Source: Nannobrachium achirus
Lineage: Eukaryota > Chordata > Actinopteri > Myctophiformes > Myctophidae
NCBI GenBank assembly: GCA_963921795.1
Contig: OY997644.1
Span: 2,720,254 to 2,784,253, forward strand
Direction of reading: 5' to 3'
Length of the DNA stretch: 64,000 nt
In this document: positions 1 to 11,790 of the stretch, one piece after another
Position numbering within the stretch: the first letter of the stretch is position 1
How the letters are laid out: each line of letters begins with the position of its first letter
Translations under genes and position numbers: made by a program
Notes under the pieces: generated by a model
What the model was told of the DNA's origin: nothing
The model's input: the letters and a program-made list of their open reading frames with translations, nothing else
Database searches by the model: none

Positions 1-134
1 ATAGTAGGTTAATCTAAGAAAAGTAAAATAAGTAAAAATAGTAAAAATAAGACATAAAATTGAATTACATGTATTGCCATTGAGGGTGGGCAAGTGCTAC
101 GGTAAGTGCTATGGGCTGTGAGTGCTATGGGCTA

Positions 135-600
135 AGGTGGAGTCTGAAAAGGTGAGTCATCAGACCATGGTGGAAGCTAGGGCGTGAGTCTGCAGTTCTA
201 AGTGTAACAGGGAGTTTATTCCACAGTTTGGGGGCCAGGAGGGCGAAGAGTCTTGGACGAGTGGATTGTTGTCCTGGGGTTTTTAGCAAGGGTTATGTCA
301 GCTTCCCTGTGTTAGCTGCTGTTCTGAGTGAACGGGAGGTGTTGTAGGGTTCAATCAGCCTTTGAAGGTATGGAGGTGCCATACCTTTGGCGGATTTGAA
401 GGCCAGTGTTTTGTATTCTGTGCAGGCAGCAACCGGGAGCCAGTGGAGGGGGCGGAGAAGAGGAGAGACATGTGAAAACTGTGGCTGGTTTAAGACCAAT
501 CGTGCTGCAGCATTCTGAATCAATTGGAGAGGCTTAAGTGTACATGCTTTGAGGCCAGTGATGGGAGAGTTACAGTAGTCGAGTTTTGATATGACTGATG
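135..600 (-). pseudogene. LINE reverse transcriptase 3'-end remnant (CR1/L2-like)
   Basis: On the minus strand, 600 to 293 reads LDYCNS...LIQNAAARLV then HVSPLLRPLHWLPVA and MAPPYLQRLI, the conserved C-terminal end of CR1/L2-type LINE ORF2. After a stop near 293 the homology continues in a shifted frame (LWNKLPVTLRTADSR, then LMTHLFRLHL) to about 135. It is a dead 5'-truncated copy. Confidence 0.8.
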
Positions 601-843
601 TCTGGGTGTGTGTGTGTGTACTCTAGAGAGAACAAACAACTATGTGTGATTGTAAAGAAAATCTAAACTATCTCAACACAGCACAGAGCACACCCATCAT
701 AATTGCATGTTTCATTGCTACAGTATCTATGCTTGCTATGTACAGTAGGCCTATGTGTATGTATGTTCCCCTGCCTTCTTAGAAAGACTGCATTCCTACT
801 GTTTGTTTCTGAGAATGGGGAGTGTGTTATTGGTTAGTTGTGT

Positions 844-931
<88 letters not shown>
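600..931. repeat. M1 repeat unit carrying a (CA)n microsatellite
   Basis: The unit runs from about 628 (AGAACAAACAACTATGTGTG) through a block ending GAGAATGGGGAGTGTGTTA and then into (CA)n at 845-931. The same unit with an adjoining CA/GT array recurs at about 23030-23190 and 25668-25937, so microsatellite and flank travelled together. Confidence 0.75.
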
Positions 932-933
<2 letters not shown>

Positions 934-1377
934 ACACCAGTGGCGTCAGTTCAGAAAAAGCTAAGGTATGGCAACATGACTGCGTGTGCAAGACACCAGT
1001 CATGTTGCCATACCTTAAGAAGTACAATCTAAATGGTTGTTCAAGTGCAGCTAAACTTGGCATGTTAAACGTGCCACAATACCTTGTTAAAGTGACCATT
1101 TTGTTAAATGTTGTAGTTATTTTACTGTAATTTAACAACATAATACAGATAGACAAAGAGACATTAATGGATTTATATTTAAAGGTAACTTTTTTTTCCC
1201 CCTGGACCCAGGGTATGGCTCACACACAGGTTGGTGCAGGTGCGTGAATGACTCCTCCTGGGACCAGAGAGCCCTGCAGAGGGTGCTGAGCTTGGCTGAG
1301 TGCACCATGGGGACTTCACTGCTAGCTAGAGCTAAAAGGATGTTAAAGCACCCATATCTCCCCAGCAGGGTGGTCGG
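932..1377. other. Intergenic DNA, no gene seen
   Basis: Contains a 24-bp inverted repeat, CTAAGGTATGGCAACATGAC (961-980) against GTCATGTTGCCATACCTTAA (999-1018). Otherwise unremarkable. Confidence 0.4.
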
Positions 1378-1923
1378 CAGGGACGTGCTGGGCCCCTGAT
1401 TCAGCCCGGGAAAAAGAGTTGGAGAGGCCCTCATTGCGCGCTATAGAGAGAGATCTCTCTCTATAGCGCTGCTGCTACTCAAAGATTTGTGACAAAGTGG
1501 CAAGCCAGTGGGCCATTTACTGTACATGAGTTATATTTCGTCGTTGTCGGGTGGAAACCTTGTATGTCCAAAATCATTTTAGAAATGATTTAAACTAGTG
1601 AAAACAGCCAATCTACAAGCACACAACGCCTCGCGGTGCGAGGCGTTGTGTGCTTGTAGATCGGCTGTTTTCACTACTTTTGTGCAACGGCCTTGTATGA
1701 TGAAGCAGGGCTTTGCTTTGCGAAAAAAATTATAAATTTGAAACTTGGAGATACAAGGTTTCTGCAGGACAGTGACGATTTACTTTGTTGGCCGCCCAGC
1801 CCCCAAAATGGAACGAAGGCTGACATTTTTTTTTTCTTTTTTCTAATGGCCGGCCTGGACCGACAGGAATGAACCAGCCGTTCGGGAGTTGTCCCGCTTT
1901 TGCCAATGGCCAGCACGTCCCTG
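1378..1923. mobile_element. H1 hAT-like MITE (CAGGGACGTGCTGG termini) with nested family A
   Basis: Terminal inverted repeats CAGGGACGTGCTGG and CCAGCACGTCCCTG. The left half includes a CTATAGAGAGAGATCTCTCT palindrome. A family A element with its 81-bp hairpin occupies 1537-1780. No target duplication is visible here, but the two sister copies (7833 and 17560) have perfect 8-bp ones. Confidence 0.8.
1537..1780. mobile_element. Family A hairpin MITE, copy 1
   Basis: Ends resemble CGTCGTTGTCGGGTGGAAAC and its inverted partner (CAGTGACGAT). The central hairpin at 1596-1676 is two 39-nt arms around a 3-nt loop, with one mismatch near CCAATC. Confidence 0.8.
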
Positions 1924-1940
1924 AGTCACTACTGAGCATT

Positions 1941-2300
1941 GTTCATTTCCATTGACTTAAAACTATGACAAAAAAATGTTCGTCGACTAGCTTTTTTTCA
2001 CTGGCGAAAAAACAGAAATAAAAACAAAATAAGAACTAAATAAGAGCTATGATGACTAAAACTAAGATTAAATATATTGACAATTTCGTCAACAAATAAC
2101 TAGACTAAAAATAGTGGAGAAGAGATCGAGTAGAACTAAAAGTCATTTTGGTTGCACTCGAGTGTTGCGCTCTGAAAACAACTCAGGTGCGCTGTGAGCT
2201 TGTATTGGCTGTTTTCAGCATGCAACCAAGTGTAATATCAGCCATCAAGGCCCGCCAAAATACATTTGTATCGACTAAATCAACTATAGATTTAGCACTT
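1941..2300. repeat. H5 (TTAGTTTT-rich) element fragment with degraded hairpin
   Basis: AAAACTATGAC, TCGTCGACTAG and GAGCTTGTATTGGCTG (about 2198-2213) match the H5 elements at 26171 and 28647 in inverse orientation. The hairpin has lost most of its left arm. Confidence 0.6.
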
Positions 2301-2889
2301 ATGTTGTCTTAAGCCCCTTTTCGACTGCAGCTTTAGCACCACACCACACCACACCACGCCGCACCACATAAAAATATCTACATTTTCCATTACACAAAAG
2401 TACCCCTATTGGTAAGAAACAAATTGACCCTTTTAACTTTTGATTTATGTGGAAAAGGGGCTTTATTGGAGCCCTCAGTGTGTGAGCACTTATTTATTTT
2501 TCTTTACTTATATTAGTCGTCGCTCAGTCAGCACCTGCCCGACTTTGGTTGGTGATGCGCATGTCTGCTTTCTCTTTTTAAATGTGTGTTTTCAGAAATT
2601 TAACGACATAAGACCTCAATACTTGAACTTGACCTTTGGCTCGGTACTTGGTCTGCTCTTTTTGGTGTGGTTGCCCCTGCAGGCAACTAGACTATAGTAC
2701 TTGTCCGACTTTATTCCATCGATCCATCCAGCTTTCCCTTCCTAGATAAACCCTCGCTACTCCTCCCTCAGTATTGGTGGCACACACTTGGGCCATATCA
2801 AATGTCAAATGGACCGGCCCTCATCGGGAATCAATTCCTTGCATTTTGCTAAGAGATACGCTACATGGTTTCATTTATATAAATGTATT
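2301..2889. other. Intergenic DNA, no gene seen
   Basis: A short ACACC array (about 2340-2365) is the only structure noticed. Open frames here are short and unrecognised. Confidence 0.4.
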
Positions 2890-3530
2890 TGTTAATTGTC
2901 TCCACCAGCCGAAGGCAGGGGGAGAGTATGTTTTCGCCCCTGTCCGTCCGTCCGTCCGTCCGTCCGTGCGTGCGTGCATCTGTGTGTCCATCCGTCCTTC
3001 GAGTTTGTTAACAGCTAATCTCCGGCGCCGTTGGCCCGGTCGCTGCCAAAATGAGCACACACACTCCCTGGAAGCCAATTCAGAACCTCTGCCCCACATT
3101 TTTCAAATGGCCCTGTTCTAGTGCCACCATGAGGCCGATGTTTGCAAAACACATTTCTGTACACTACTCTTAAAGATTTTGTCTAAAAATCCTACAGATC
3201 TGTCTGATTTTCCATATTCCATCCTGATTGGCTAAGATTGGCTTCAAAGTTTGTAGGATTGGGCCGTTTTTAACAAAATGCCTCAAATCACAAACGCAGA
3301 GTGCAATTATCACGAAATCGCGCACACACGTTTCCACTAGGCCGATGAAAGAAATGCCACTTCAATTTTTTTTAAATCAGCCGCATGGTGGCGCTATAAC
3401 AGGCCGATTTGTGGTTTTACCTATAACTCCACCGATCAGTTTCAAACTTTGTAAGCACACTTTATAGCGCAACCAGGAGGCCGACTTATGTAAGACACAT
3501 TTTTAGCTGGTGGAAACCAGCTCTATGTTT
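2890..3530. repeat. Dispersed repeat with (CCGT)n start
   Basis: Begins near TCCACCAGCCGAAGGC, then (CCGT)n at about 2941-2967, then a body with ATGAGGCCGATG, GATTGGCTAAGATTGGC and GGTGGCGCTATAACAGG. Related segments occur at 6225-6530, 41462-42260, 43577-43845 and 63820-64000, so it is an abundant interspersed repeat of unknown class. Confidence 0.65.
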
Positions 3531-3651
3531 CGGTCATTTAGATGAGCTACCTCTTGGCTACCTATTGTTGATAGGCTGTCCATGTCACATGGTAACCAAG
3601 CTAGTGTCAGGATTGGATAATATAAGGGCCAATTGCAGGGCAGTTTACCCC

Positions 3652-3830
3652 AGAAGCGCCCCTCCAGACAATGGGGGAAAGAACTGCATTATGGCCAATG
3701 GCAGGACAGGGAGCACTCCTCCAGACTATGGGGGAAAGAACGGCTAGAAAAGTAAACATTAACAGTTTACCCCAGGAGCTCTTCCAGACTATGGGGGAAA
3801 GAACTGCTAGAAAAGTAAACATTAGCAAAT
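3652..3830. repeat. Minisatellite, about 60-bp unit
   Basis: Three imperfect units around CAGACTATGGGGGAAAGAAC; the last two also share the TAGAAAAGTAAACATTA part. Open frames on either strand here are repeat artefacts. Confidence 0.75.
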
Positions 3831-3889
3831 AGGCAGCTGGCTAGCCTTGTATGATAAATAAAACAGAAGAAAAGAGCGAGGCCTATTAA

Positions 3890-4140
3890 CCAGTGGTGGA
3901 AAAAGTACTCACATTTTATACTTAAGTAAAACTATCAATACTGCACTGTAGATGTACTACGTTACAAGTAAATGTCAAGTAAATGTCCAACGCGGCCAAG
4001 GTATAAAATAGGGCTAAAGTGGTTTATTTATGTTTTATAATATTATAATTTATATCTGCAAAGTAACTAGTAACTAAAGTTTTCAAATAAATGTAGTGGA
4101 GTAAAAGTACAATAATTGGATCCGAGATGTAGTGGAGCAG
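3890..4140. mobile_element. GTGGAAAAAGTACT-type element
   Basis: Starts CAGTGGTGGAAAAAGTACTC. The same family, split by other insertions, is at 31225-32818 and around 40845-44760. Confidence 0.55.
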
Positions 4141-4696
4141 GGCCGTGCAGTCCATACAGGCAAAATAGGCAGCCGCCTGGGGCCCCCTCACAGCCTGGGG
4201 GCCTCATGAGATTATTATTATTATTTTATTTTTTAACCAACATGGCCATCAGGGGGCCCCAGTTGAGCTCTCAACTGTGAGACAGAGAACAGTTGAAGTG
4301 AGGGTGAGGGTTAACATTAGCTCATTAGAATCTGAAAAGAGCGTGGCTCTCAAAGGTGTGACCAGAGAACAATGGTCCTGATTACCCAAGCAGTTCTTTT
4401 GTGTCTGTTCTGTGATGCCACGTACATTACTTTAACTTTAAGAAGGATCGATGCAGGGAATGGATACATTATTTCTAAAGTGTGTGTATATATTTATATT
4501 TTAAAAAGTTTTGAGGGCCCCCATATTTATACATACATATAATATATGTGTATCAATTCCATTTCATTTTGGGGGCCCCAGACAGTTTGAAGTGGGGCCC
4601 GGGATGAGATCAATATAAAAGAAGGGTAAAAAGGGCCTTAACATGACATGTGATGTTTAACTTGAAATACTTTCACAGGGTTTACTGGGGCTTCTT

Positions 4697-5192
4697 AACA
4701 CATCGGATGCCCACGTGGTTTTGACGTTTTAATTTGCTGGTGCCCATGGCAACGCGTCATTTTACCTACCGGCGAGAGTACTGGCGAGAAAAGTAATCCG
4801 AGTAAATGTAATCCGAGTATGTCCTGTTTATTTCGCGAAAATCTTTTCTTTCAGTCAGGACCGTTTTTTATCAATTCTAAGCCACAGTGTTTGTGTTACG
4901 GCAGGTAGAAGAGGCTGCCGTTTTGAAATGAAAGTGATTTAAAAGCTAGATTAGGAGGAAACAGCATTTTTGTGAAGCCGATAAACAGGAAGTCAACGAG
5001 GCAGACAGCACGTCTGGGTGACGTAATTGCGCGCTGCATGTTGGGAAATGGAGTTTGTTTCATCACCGCGGTAGCCAAGTGCAGTAGCTACAGTACAGTA
5101 TAGTTTACTGTACAACGCGTCAAACGCGTCGTGGGCACACGTAAAGATCAAAGAGATTGGCGCGTTGACACCACGTGGGCATCCGATGTGTT
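4697..5192. mobile_element. H7 MITE with AACACATCGGATGCCCACG termini
   Basis: The left end AACACATCGGATGCCCACG is mirrored by CGTGGGCATCCGATGTGTT at the right. It interrupts an older GGGGCC-rich repeat (about 4140-4696 and 5193-5360). The right half of a second copy, split by another transposon, is at about 54750-55268. Confidence 0.8.
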
Positions 5193-5371
5193 AAAGATGG
5201 CACGCATAGTTTGTATACTGTTTATTTATATTTAACATTTTGAGGGGCCCAAATATATCCATTTGGGGCCTCTCAATCTCTCAAACAGAAACACCCAGGG
5301 GGCTCCATGAGTTATCGTCGAATATAAATAAACAGTAAAAAGGCCCTTAACATAGTCATGTAATGTATGTG

Positions 5372-5930
5372 TTTAAAGGGGTATTTCACTTTCAAAAAAA
5401 CTTTTGGTAATCTTATCATCTAATCAGGCTTTTATGAACACCCTGAACAGTTTTTAATTAGCTTGATTGAATATTTAGATATTTTATGTAAATGTTACCA
5501 GGCCCTCCAGGCCCAGGGCCTCTCCCCACGCACACCCATTGTAACTTCAAACTTCATTTTAACCATGATGGATTCATTAAAAACACCCATAACTTTTTCT
5601 GGTGACTCATACTACCCTCCTAATATGTGAGCAGGCCGGGTTTTTTCAATAACTTTTTTCATTTATTTTTAATAATTATTTGTTTGTATTTCATTTTTTC
5701 CATTTTCCCAAATAATTATTACAAATAAATGAAAAAGGTTATTGAAAAAACACGGCCTGCTCACGTATTAGGAAGGTAAAATGAGTCACCAGAAAAAATA
5801 ATGTGTGTTTTTAATGAATCTATCATGGTTAAAATGGAGTTTGAAGTTACAATGGGTGTGTATGGGAAGAGAGGCCCTTCCACTGTTACCACTGCAGTAC
5901 CTGAAAGTGAAAGTGGAATATCCCTTTAAC
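5372..5930. mobile_element. F2 foldback MITE flanked by TTAA
   Basis: Ends TTAAAGGGGTATTTCACTTTC and GAAAGTGGAATATCCCTTTAA. The arms are inverted over most of their length (TCATTTATTTTTAATAATTA region against its complement). A close copy is at 32147-32789. Confidence 0.8.
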
Positions 5931-6224
5931 TTCGAATGGATATGTATAGCCTTAACCCACTGACTGTCCTGTGAGACAAACTTTGTCTTTGAAAACCACT
6001 GCAAAACATGCACTTAAAAGTTATTCTTTACGTTTTTTAAAACACTATAAGTAATAACACTGATTCAATTCATAGGTTTAATAGTGTATGAAACTTGAGC
6101 TGAAGTGTGTTATTTTACATGTGTTATTTTGCATTTGTTCGGCCCTCACTCATTGTACATAGACTGTTCCAAGTCCCGGCCTTTTTAACCCACCATTTCA
6201 CCAGCTTATATATTGACTGTGTCA
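5931..6224. other. Intergenic DNA, no feature seen
   Basis: AT-rich, with no recognised gene or repeat boundary. Confidence 0.4.
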
Positions 6225-6530
6225 ATTCTTGTTGATTTTGATCCTGATTGGCTAAGATTGGCCTCCAAACTTTGCAGGATTGATCCGCTTCGAACAAAAT
6301 GCCTCAAATCATGAACACAGCGTGCAATTGTAATGAAATTCTGCACACACATTCGCAAAAGGCCAAGGAAGAAATTACACTACAAAATGTTCAAATCAGC
6401 ATCATGGTGGCGCCATGAAAGGTCTAAGATTGGTGAAGAACACATGCCACCCTTTTTACATTGGCCTATTATAGCACCACCAGGACGCCTGGCCTGGTGG
6501 AGACCTGTGCTCGGAAGAGCACTGCTTCTA
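6225..6530. repeat. Second copy of the 2890-type dispersed repeat
   Basis: GATTGGCTAAGATTGGC, AACAAAATGCCTCAAATCA and the GGTGGCGCCATGA block parallel 3225-3400. Confidence 0.6.
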
Positions 6531-7190
6531 GTTAATTATCTGCATTGACTTTAATTAGAAATTAAACTTTTACCAAATATGGCACATCATAAACCACATG
6601 AGACTAACACAATATTTGCATTTATGGGCATTCCAAGATATGCGCTTAATATTGATGACATCAGGGATCTCCATAGGCCTATATGGGCATAAAAGGGACA
6701 AGGATGGAATGGGTAGCACTGAACAATAATTAATAGGCTGATACAAAGCATTGAGTTCCCAGCTGCACTTCATCCCAACAACACTTTTCCAAATATAAAC
6801 TAACACTCCCCCTCCAAACACACACTACAGTAGCCAACTGCTGCTAGTGTAAAAGATGCATCATTCTTATTAAGCAAGACGTTGATCACACAAGCAAGAC
6901 GATGCACACACAAACACAAAAAGAAATGTTTATTTAATGAAAGAAAGACAGACATATTTTTTGGCCAAGATTGATGGGTGGGCCAGCTTTCTACATGGGT
7001 GGGCTTGGGTGGGCCTACGGTATCTGGCTGCGCCCCTGGTATCCGGGAGGGGCATGCATCCCCCAACTTGCATTGTTCCCAATTTAAGCCACATTACTCC
7101 GGAACCACTAGTTCTCATGGCTACTTACTTACACTTGTATTCTAAACTTTACTTCTTTCTTGTAATATGTTTTGTTTCGAATATACAATA
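6531..7190. other. Intergenic DNA, no gene seen
   Basis: No recognisable coding sequence. Short open frames on both strands lack similarity to anything I know. No clear inverted-repeat ends. Confidence 0.4.
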
Positions 7191-7452
7191 TCGTCGTTGT
7201 CGGGTGGAAACCTTGTATGTCCAAGACCGTTCGTTTTGTATTTATCATTTTAAAAATGAACTAAACTAGTGAAAACAGCAGATCTACAAGCACACAACGC
7301 CTCGCACCGCGAGGCGTTGTGTGCTTGTAGATCTGCTGTTTTCACTACTTTTGTGCGACAGCCTTGTATGATGAAGCAGGGCTTTACTTGGTGAAAAAAC
7401 ATACAAACTTGAAACTTGGAGATACGAGGTTTCTGCCCGACAGTGACGACAT
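7191..7452. mobile_element. Family A hairpin MITE, copy 2 (solitary)
   Basis: TATCGTCGTTGTCGGGTGG at the left, GCCCGACAGTGACGAC at the right. The hairpin at 7267-7347 has 39-nt arms. Not inside another recognised element, with AT-rich TA-containing flanks on both sides. Confidence 0.8.
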
Positions 7453-7832
7453 ATATCGGATGTGGTTGGATAGCAGTCTGGTGGAGCTAACCTTTCTAAG
7501 CCAGTTCCCCTTGCATTGGAATGTAGGGATTCACTTGTTACTGTATATTAATATCGCCGTCCACAATCACAACCATTGCTTTGTGAATTCGAAAATGTTT
7601 AGGTTGTGCGCTTCTTGCAACTTACTGAAGCCGACTCAAAATAGAGTGGATAATGTCTTCTGCATAATATCTTCATGAATGTGACTTGTTATTTCACTTC
7701 TGAAACTGGCAATAACATCCGACCTTCGAGGAAATGATTGAGGTGCTCGGCTTGACCTTGTTTGTTCCGGGTCTCTTGGCCCATAGCCCTCTGTCTGCAC
7801 TTGAGTTTGTTTATTTATACTCTTGCCACTGC

Positions 7833-8414
7833 CAGGGACATGCTGGGCCATTGATTCAGCCCGGGAAAAAGAGTTGGAGATGCCCTCATTGCGCGCTATA
7901 GAGAGAGATCTCTCTCTATAGCGCTGCTGCTACTCAAAGATTAGATTTGCCATTTCAGATCATGACAAGTGACAAGCCAGTGGGCCAATTACATGAGTTA
8001 TATTTTGTCGTTGTCGGGTGGAAACCTTGTATGTCCAAAACCGTTTGTTTTGTATTTATCATTTAAAAAATGATTTAAACTAGTGAAAACAGCCGATCTA
8101 CAAGCACACAACGCCTCGCGGTGCGAGGCGTTGTGTGCTTGTAGATCGGCTGTTTTCACTAGTTTTGTGCAATGGCCTTGTATGATGAAGCAGGACTTTG
8201 CTTTGCGAAAAAAAAATTACAAATTTGAAACTTGGAGATATGAGGTTTCTGCCCGACAGTGATGATTTACTTAGTTGGCCACCCAGCCCCCAAAATGGAA
8301 CGAAGGCCGACATTTTATTTTATATTTTTTTCCTAATGGCCGGCCTGGCCCGGCCGGGAATGAACCAGCCGTTCGGGAGTTGTCCCGCTTTTCCCAATGG
8401 CCAGCATGTCCCTG
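7833..8414. mobile_element. H1 hAT-like MITE with perfect 8-bp target duplication
   Basis: Ends CAGGGACATGCTGGG and CCAGCATGTCCCTG, flanked on both sides by GCCACTGC (7825-7832 and 8415-8422). Carries family A copy 3 (8005-8267). Confidence 0.88.
8005..8267. mobile_element. Family A hairpin MITE, copy 3
   Basis: Central hairpin 8081-8161 is a perfect 39-bp inverted repeat around a 3-nt loop. The complementarity extends to AAAC...GTTT outside. Confidence 0.85.
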
Positions 8415-8770
8415 GCCACTGCCGTCTGATATGCAGTTTGAAGACTAACATATTAACAAATCCAGACAAGCTATAAACAGACCGAAAGACAAACACCATC
8501 TTCTGCCTGCTGATTTTCTCTCTCAGCTCCATTATTGTGTTGTTCTGGTGATGACTGTGAGGCTTCACCCCCTGAGAAGAGGAAAATGAAGTCCCAAGGT
8601 GAGCTTCATGATCTGGAATATATTTGCTGGCCCAATGCACAGAGCTGTTGTGATCATAATGGCTAACACAAGGAGGTGGGTTTTATACAATTTATGTAAT
8701 GGTTGAGCAGTTGAGTAACATTGGCACTGAGTAAGAAGTATGATTATTGATGAACTTTTTGTTATGATTA

Positions 8771-9097
8771 AAGCCCTTTGCACACAGGACAGTTGCACTT
8801 CTTCCGTTTTCTGTATGAATAAAACGCATTGGATTTGGTGTGCAATGCTGTGCGGAATCGGCGCTGCAGATCCCAAAAGGAGTCATAAAAGGAGTGATGA
8901 GTTTTTTACCGCATGCGACAAGACGCAGGAATCGAACTGGGTTCGATCGAGAAAAAAACGCACGGCCGCAGCCACTCATCGCACGGCTAATTCGTATCCG
9001 GTGTGCATGAGGTCGTAGAGAATCATTGTTTTCTTTTAAAAAAATTCAATTGTCCGTTTTATCCGTGCGGATAAACGCGCCTGTGTGCAAAGGGCTT
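8771..9097. mobile_element. F4 MITE with AAGCCCTTTGCACACAGG termini
   Basis: Inverted ends AAGCCCTTTGCACACAGG and CCTGTGTGCAAAGGGCTT. A second copy in opposite orientation is at 27630-27914, with shared interior such as GGAGTCATAAAAGGAGTG. Confidence 0.8.
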
Positions 9098-9690
9098 ACT
9101 CCTACGACAAAAGAAATCACACATAACCAATAAAATGTAGCGGATGAAGACCAACTTCACCGTATTTTCTGAGAGGGGGAACAATCATTAAATCTTATAT
9201 TTATTTCTAAAACACTGTTTAAATATTGAACCCCATGCATCATCCACATTCTGGGGGGAACATTCGCCAATAACCGAAGAAGGAAAAGCTCACAACTACA
9301 CAAGCTTATAGCTTGTGAGCTTGTAGATTGTCTCTTTTTAGGAGAAGAGATTTGATGTCGATCTTTAACTCCAAGTACAGTTAAACAGAAAGACAGCTCA
9401 CTGTAACTAAAGGAAGTGGAAGAGTTGTGTCTGGATGATTGACCACTTAAACCCTTGACACTTTTTAACTCATTAAAACCCGGGAATGTATCTTTGTCAT
9501 TTTAGATTTTAACTATTGGCTTTAAAAGTAGTAGATGTACAAACTCATAGTGCGGCACAAAAAATTGCTTGTAGGTCAAATCTTTGAATATATTTTATGT
9601 GAAAATGTTTTACTCAAATCTTTTCTTGTTCAGTAATGTGATCCTAATTGTAACAGCTGAAATCAATAATATATTCAGTATTCCAGTATT
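9098..9690. other. Intergenic DNA with a degraded hairpin module
   Basis: About 9285-9340 keeps AGCTCACAACTACACAAGC and GTGAGCTTGTAGATTG, a decayed copy of the shared palindrome. No gene seen. Confidence 0.45.
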
Positions 9691-9754
9691 AACCTGAGGG
9701 CCGCATTAAGTGAAGGTGGGGGCCGCATGTGGGCCCCGGGCCGCCAGTTGCCCA

Positions 9755-9943
9755 TGGATGCCCTAGGGGAAACTCCACACAGAAAGGCCCTTTTGCCAAC
9801 CCCACCGATAGGGTATGGGCACTGATGACACGAGGAGAGAACACGCCCCCAGCACCCACAGTGTCCCCAGCGGGAATCGAACCCAGGACCTTATAGCTGT
9901 GAGTCGACAGCGCTGCCGAGTGCCGACTGAGCCACCGTGCCCT
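9755..9943 (-). mobile_element. tRNA-derived SINE
   Basis: Read on the minus strand from 9943: GGTGGCTCAGTCGGC is an A box, and GGTTCGATTCCCGC about 45 nt on is a B box. A tRNA-unrelated body follows toward 9755. Not a functional tRNA, because the acceptor stem does not close. Confidence 0.75.
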
Positions 9944-10093
9944 GTGTAATACGTTCTTCTTATTCATTTTGTTTTTTAGAACAAGCAGCTTATCTTGGGT
10001 ATTATAGTATACTAAAATCAAAATTAGTACATTTCAGGTGTTGTTAACAATCATTGTGTTACAGGCTATTCAGTCCAGAAGAGAGGGATCACT

Positions 10094-11221
10094 ATATTAA
10101 CCCATTCAGAACGGGTACACATTATTGTGTATCATTATTTTATGCTTTAACTATTGAAAAAATAGCAGATATACAAGCTCACAGCGCGGCACCGAGTGCC
10201 GCGCTGCGAGCTTGTAGATCTGCTATTTTTTTTAAATCGTGAAAATTTGAATTTTGACCCGATTCTAGTGTCATTTGAATCCTTCTAAGGTTTTTTTTTT
10301 AAACCTATGTTTCTATGTCAGCAATCTGGCCAGCCATCGTCAAAGAAATGGTCCTTTTCACTTAAAGCTATACTGTGTAAGATGCTCAACTAGTGGTCAG
10401 TAGCCCTATAGCAAACCGCGGTCGCGTTCGCGTCTTTCGCCCGTTTTTCGTACCTTCACACCCCCGCGTCTGCCTCCACAACGCCGAGAGCTATCTTTAG
10501 AGGGGTCCCTGGTTCCTGTGCGTTCAGGCATTCCGGAGAAACGGACTACTTCACCCTGCCTGGTAGGCGAGATTACCTTTTGAGTAAAGAGACACACGGG
10601 CGACTACAAATATGGCGACCCCACTTCAAGATGCGCTGTGATTGGACGGTAGTGTACCATGTGTGCATGATCGGCGATGTGATTGGGCAACGTATACACA
10701 ACGTATACAGATGATGCAGATTACGTCATTTTGGCGCGAAATCCGGTCCACGGCCAGGATCATAGAAAACATATAAAGAGAAGGCTTCAGAAGCTGAAAA
10801 TAACGGAGTGGGTGTTCTAAAACTTTAGCGATTTAACAGTTAGGACAATTTTAAGATTTGTTTTATAAAAAAAGTTACATGGTACAACTTTAACTGGAGC
10901 TCAGTTAGTCTGTTCTTGAGAGACAACAATGTCAGTGGTTCTCAAACCTTTTCATGTGAAGGACCCTCAAAATGATATGTATTTGGCCACGGACCCCCAT
11001 CTCAAAATATTTAGATCCAGGGACCACTCAGAAGCAAAATTTGAGTTACAAACGTTCACTTTGAAAATACATATATCCAAAGATTTGCACACATTTTCAC
11101 GACTTTTTTAAAAATAGCAGATCTACAAGCTCGCAGCGCGGCACTCGGTGCCGCGCTGTGAGCTTGTATATCTGCTATTTTTCACTGGTTAAAGCATTCA
11201 ATAATTCTAGGCCTAAATTTT
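10094..11221. mobile_element. Composite family B element (TTAACCCATTCAG termini) with two hairpins
   Basis: The left end TTAACCCATTCAG and the decayed right end AGGCCTAAATTTTAA parallel the copy at 53165-53824. Hairpins at 10155-10230 and 11108-11183 share arms AAATAGCAGATCTACAAGCT with a GC-rich tip (GCGCGGCACTCGG). A 524-bp TTAA-flanked element sits between them. Confidence 0.7.
10362..10893. mobile_element. TTAA-inserting element proven by an empty site
   Basis: The element (10366-10889, AGCTATACTGTGTAAG ... GGTACAACT) is flanked by TTAA at 10362-10365 and 10890-10893. The paralogous sequence at 53480-53500 reads TTTTCACTTAACTGGAGCTC with a single TTAA and no insert. This shows a piggyBac-type TTAA duplication. 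No transposase is encoded. The interior is CpG-rich (CGGTCGCGTTCGCG). Confidence 0.85.
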
Positions 11222-11400
11222 AAAGCAACATCAGTCATTTGCAAAGTTCTCAGTCCGTTTCTGTAGCACTTGCCCTATAGCTTCAACGACCTTGCAGGCT
11301 TATGCAAAGGCTAAAATGTAATTAGATAGCATGTGATGTTGTGTAGACTGTTGCCAGGTCATTGTTGACCTGGCATCCTATAGTGCACTGTTTCCTAAAC

Positions 11401-11790
11401 CAGTGGTTCTCAACCTTTTCAGGCCGCGACCCCCAAAATAATCATATTTTGACTGGGGACCCCCCTGCACCCTGACGAGCACTAAGAGCTGAGCCATTAC
11501 ATCTTGTATAACACGGCGTTGCGAGGCGTTGTGAGCATGTAAATCTGCTATTTTCACTCTAATATTTGACAGTTTGGCCAAGGTTAAATTTGTCATTTAA
11601 GAGGTATTCAAATTGTGCTCAAATTGTCTTTTTAGGATCTATGCACTTAAACTTCATGTTGGTTTGTTTACTGTTAAGTGAGAAAACAATGTTGCACATT
11701 AAGCTAATCATCTGGGGACCCCCCAAAATAATTTGGCGACCTCCCCTGTCAGGACGGGACCCATTAGTGGGTCACAAGCCAGTTTTTATG
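11401..11790. mobile_element. H2 hAT-like MITE (CAGTGGTTCTCAACC), degraded right end
   Basis: Left end CAGTGGTTCTCAACCTTTTC. Interior GGCGTTGCGAGGCGTTGTGAG is a right-arm remnant of the shared hairpin. Right end diverged. Confidence 0.7.

Noticed and set aside
755-1130. Open frames encoding His-Thr or Cys-Val repeats across (CA)n tracts, also at 22750-23529
   Set aside because: They are translations of dinucleotide arrays, with no start context or conserved protein around them.
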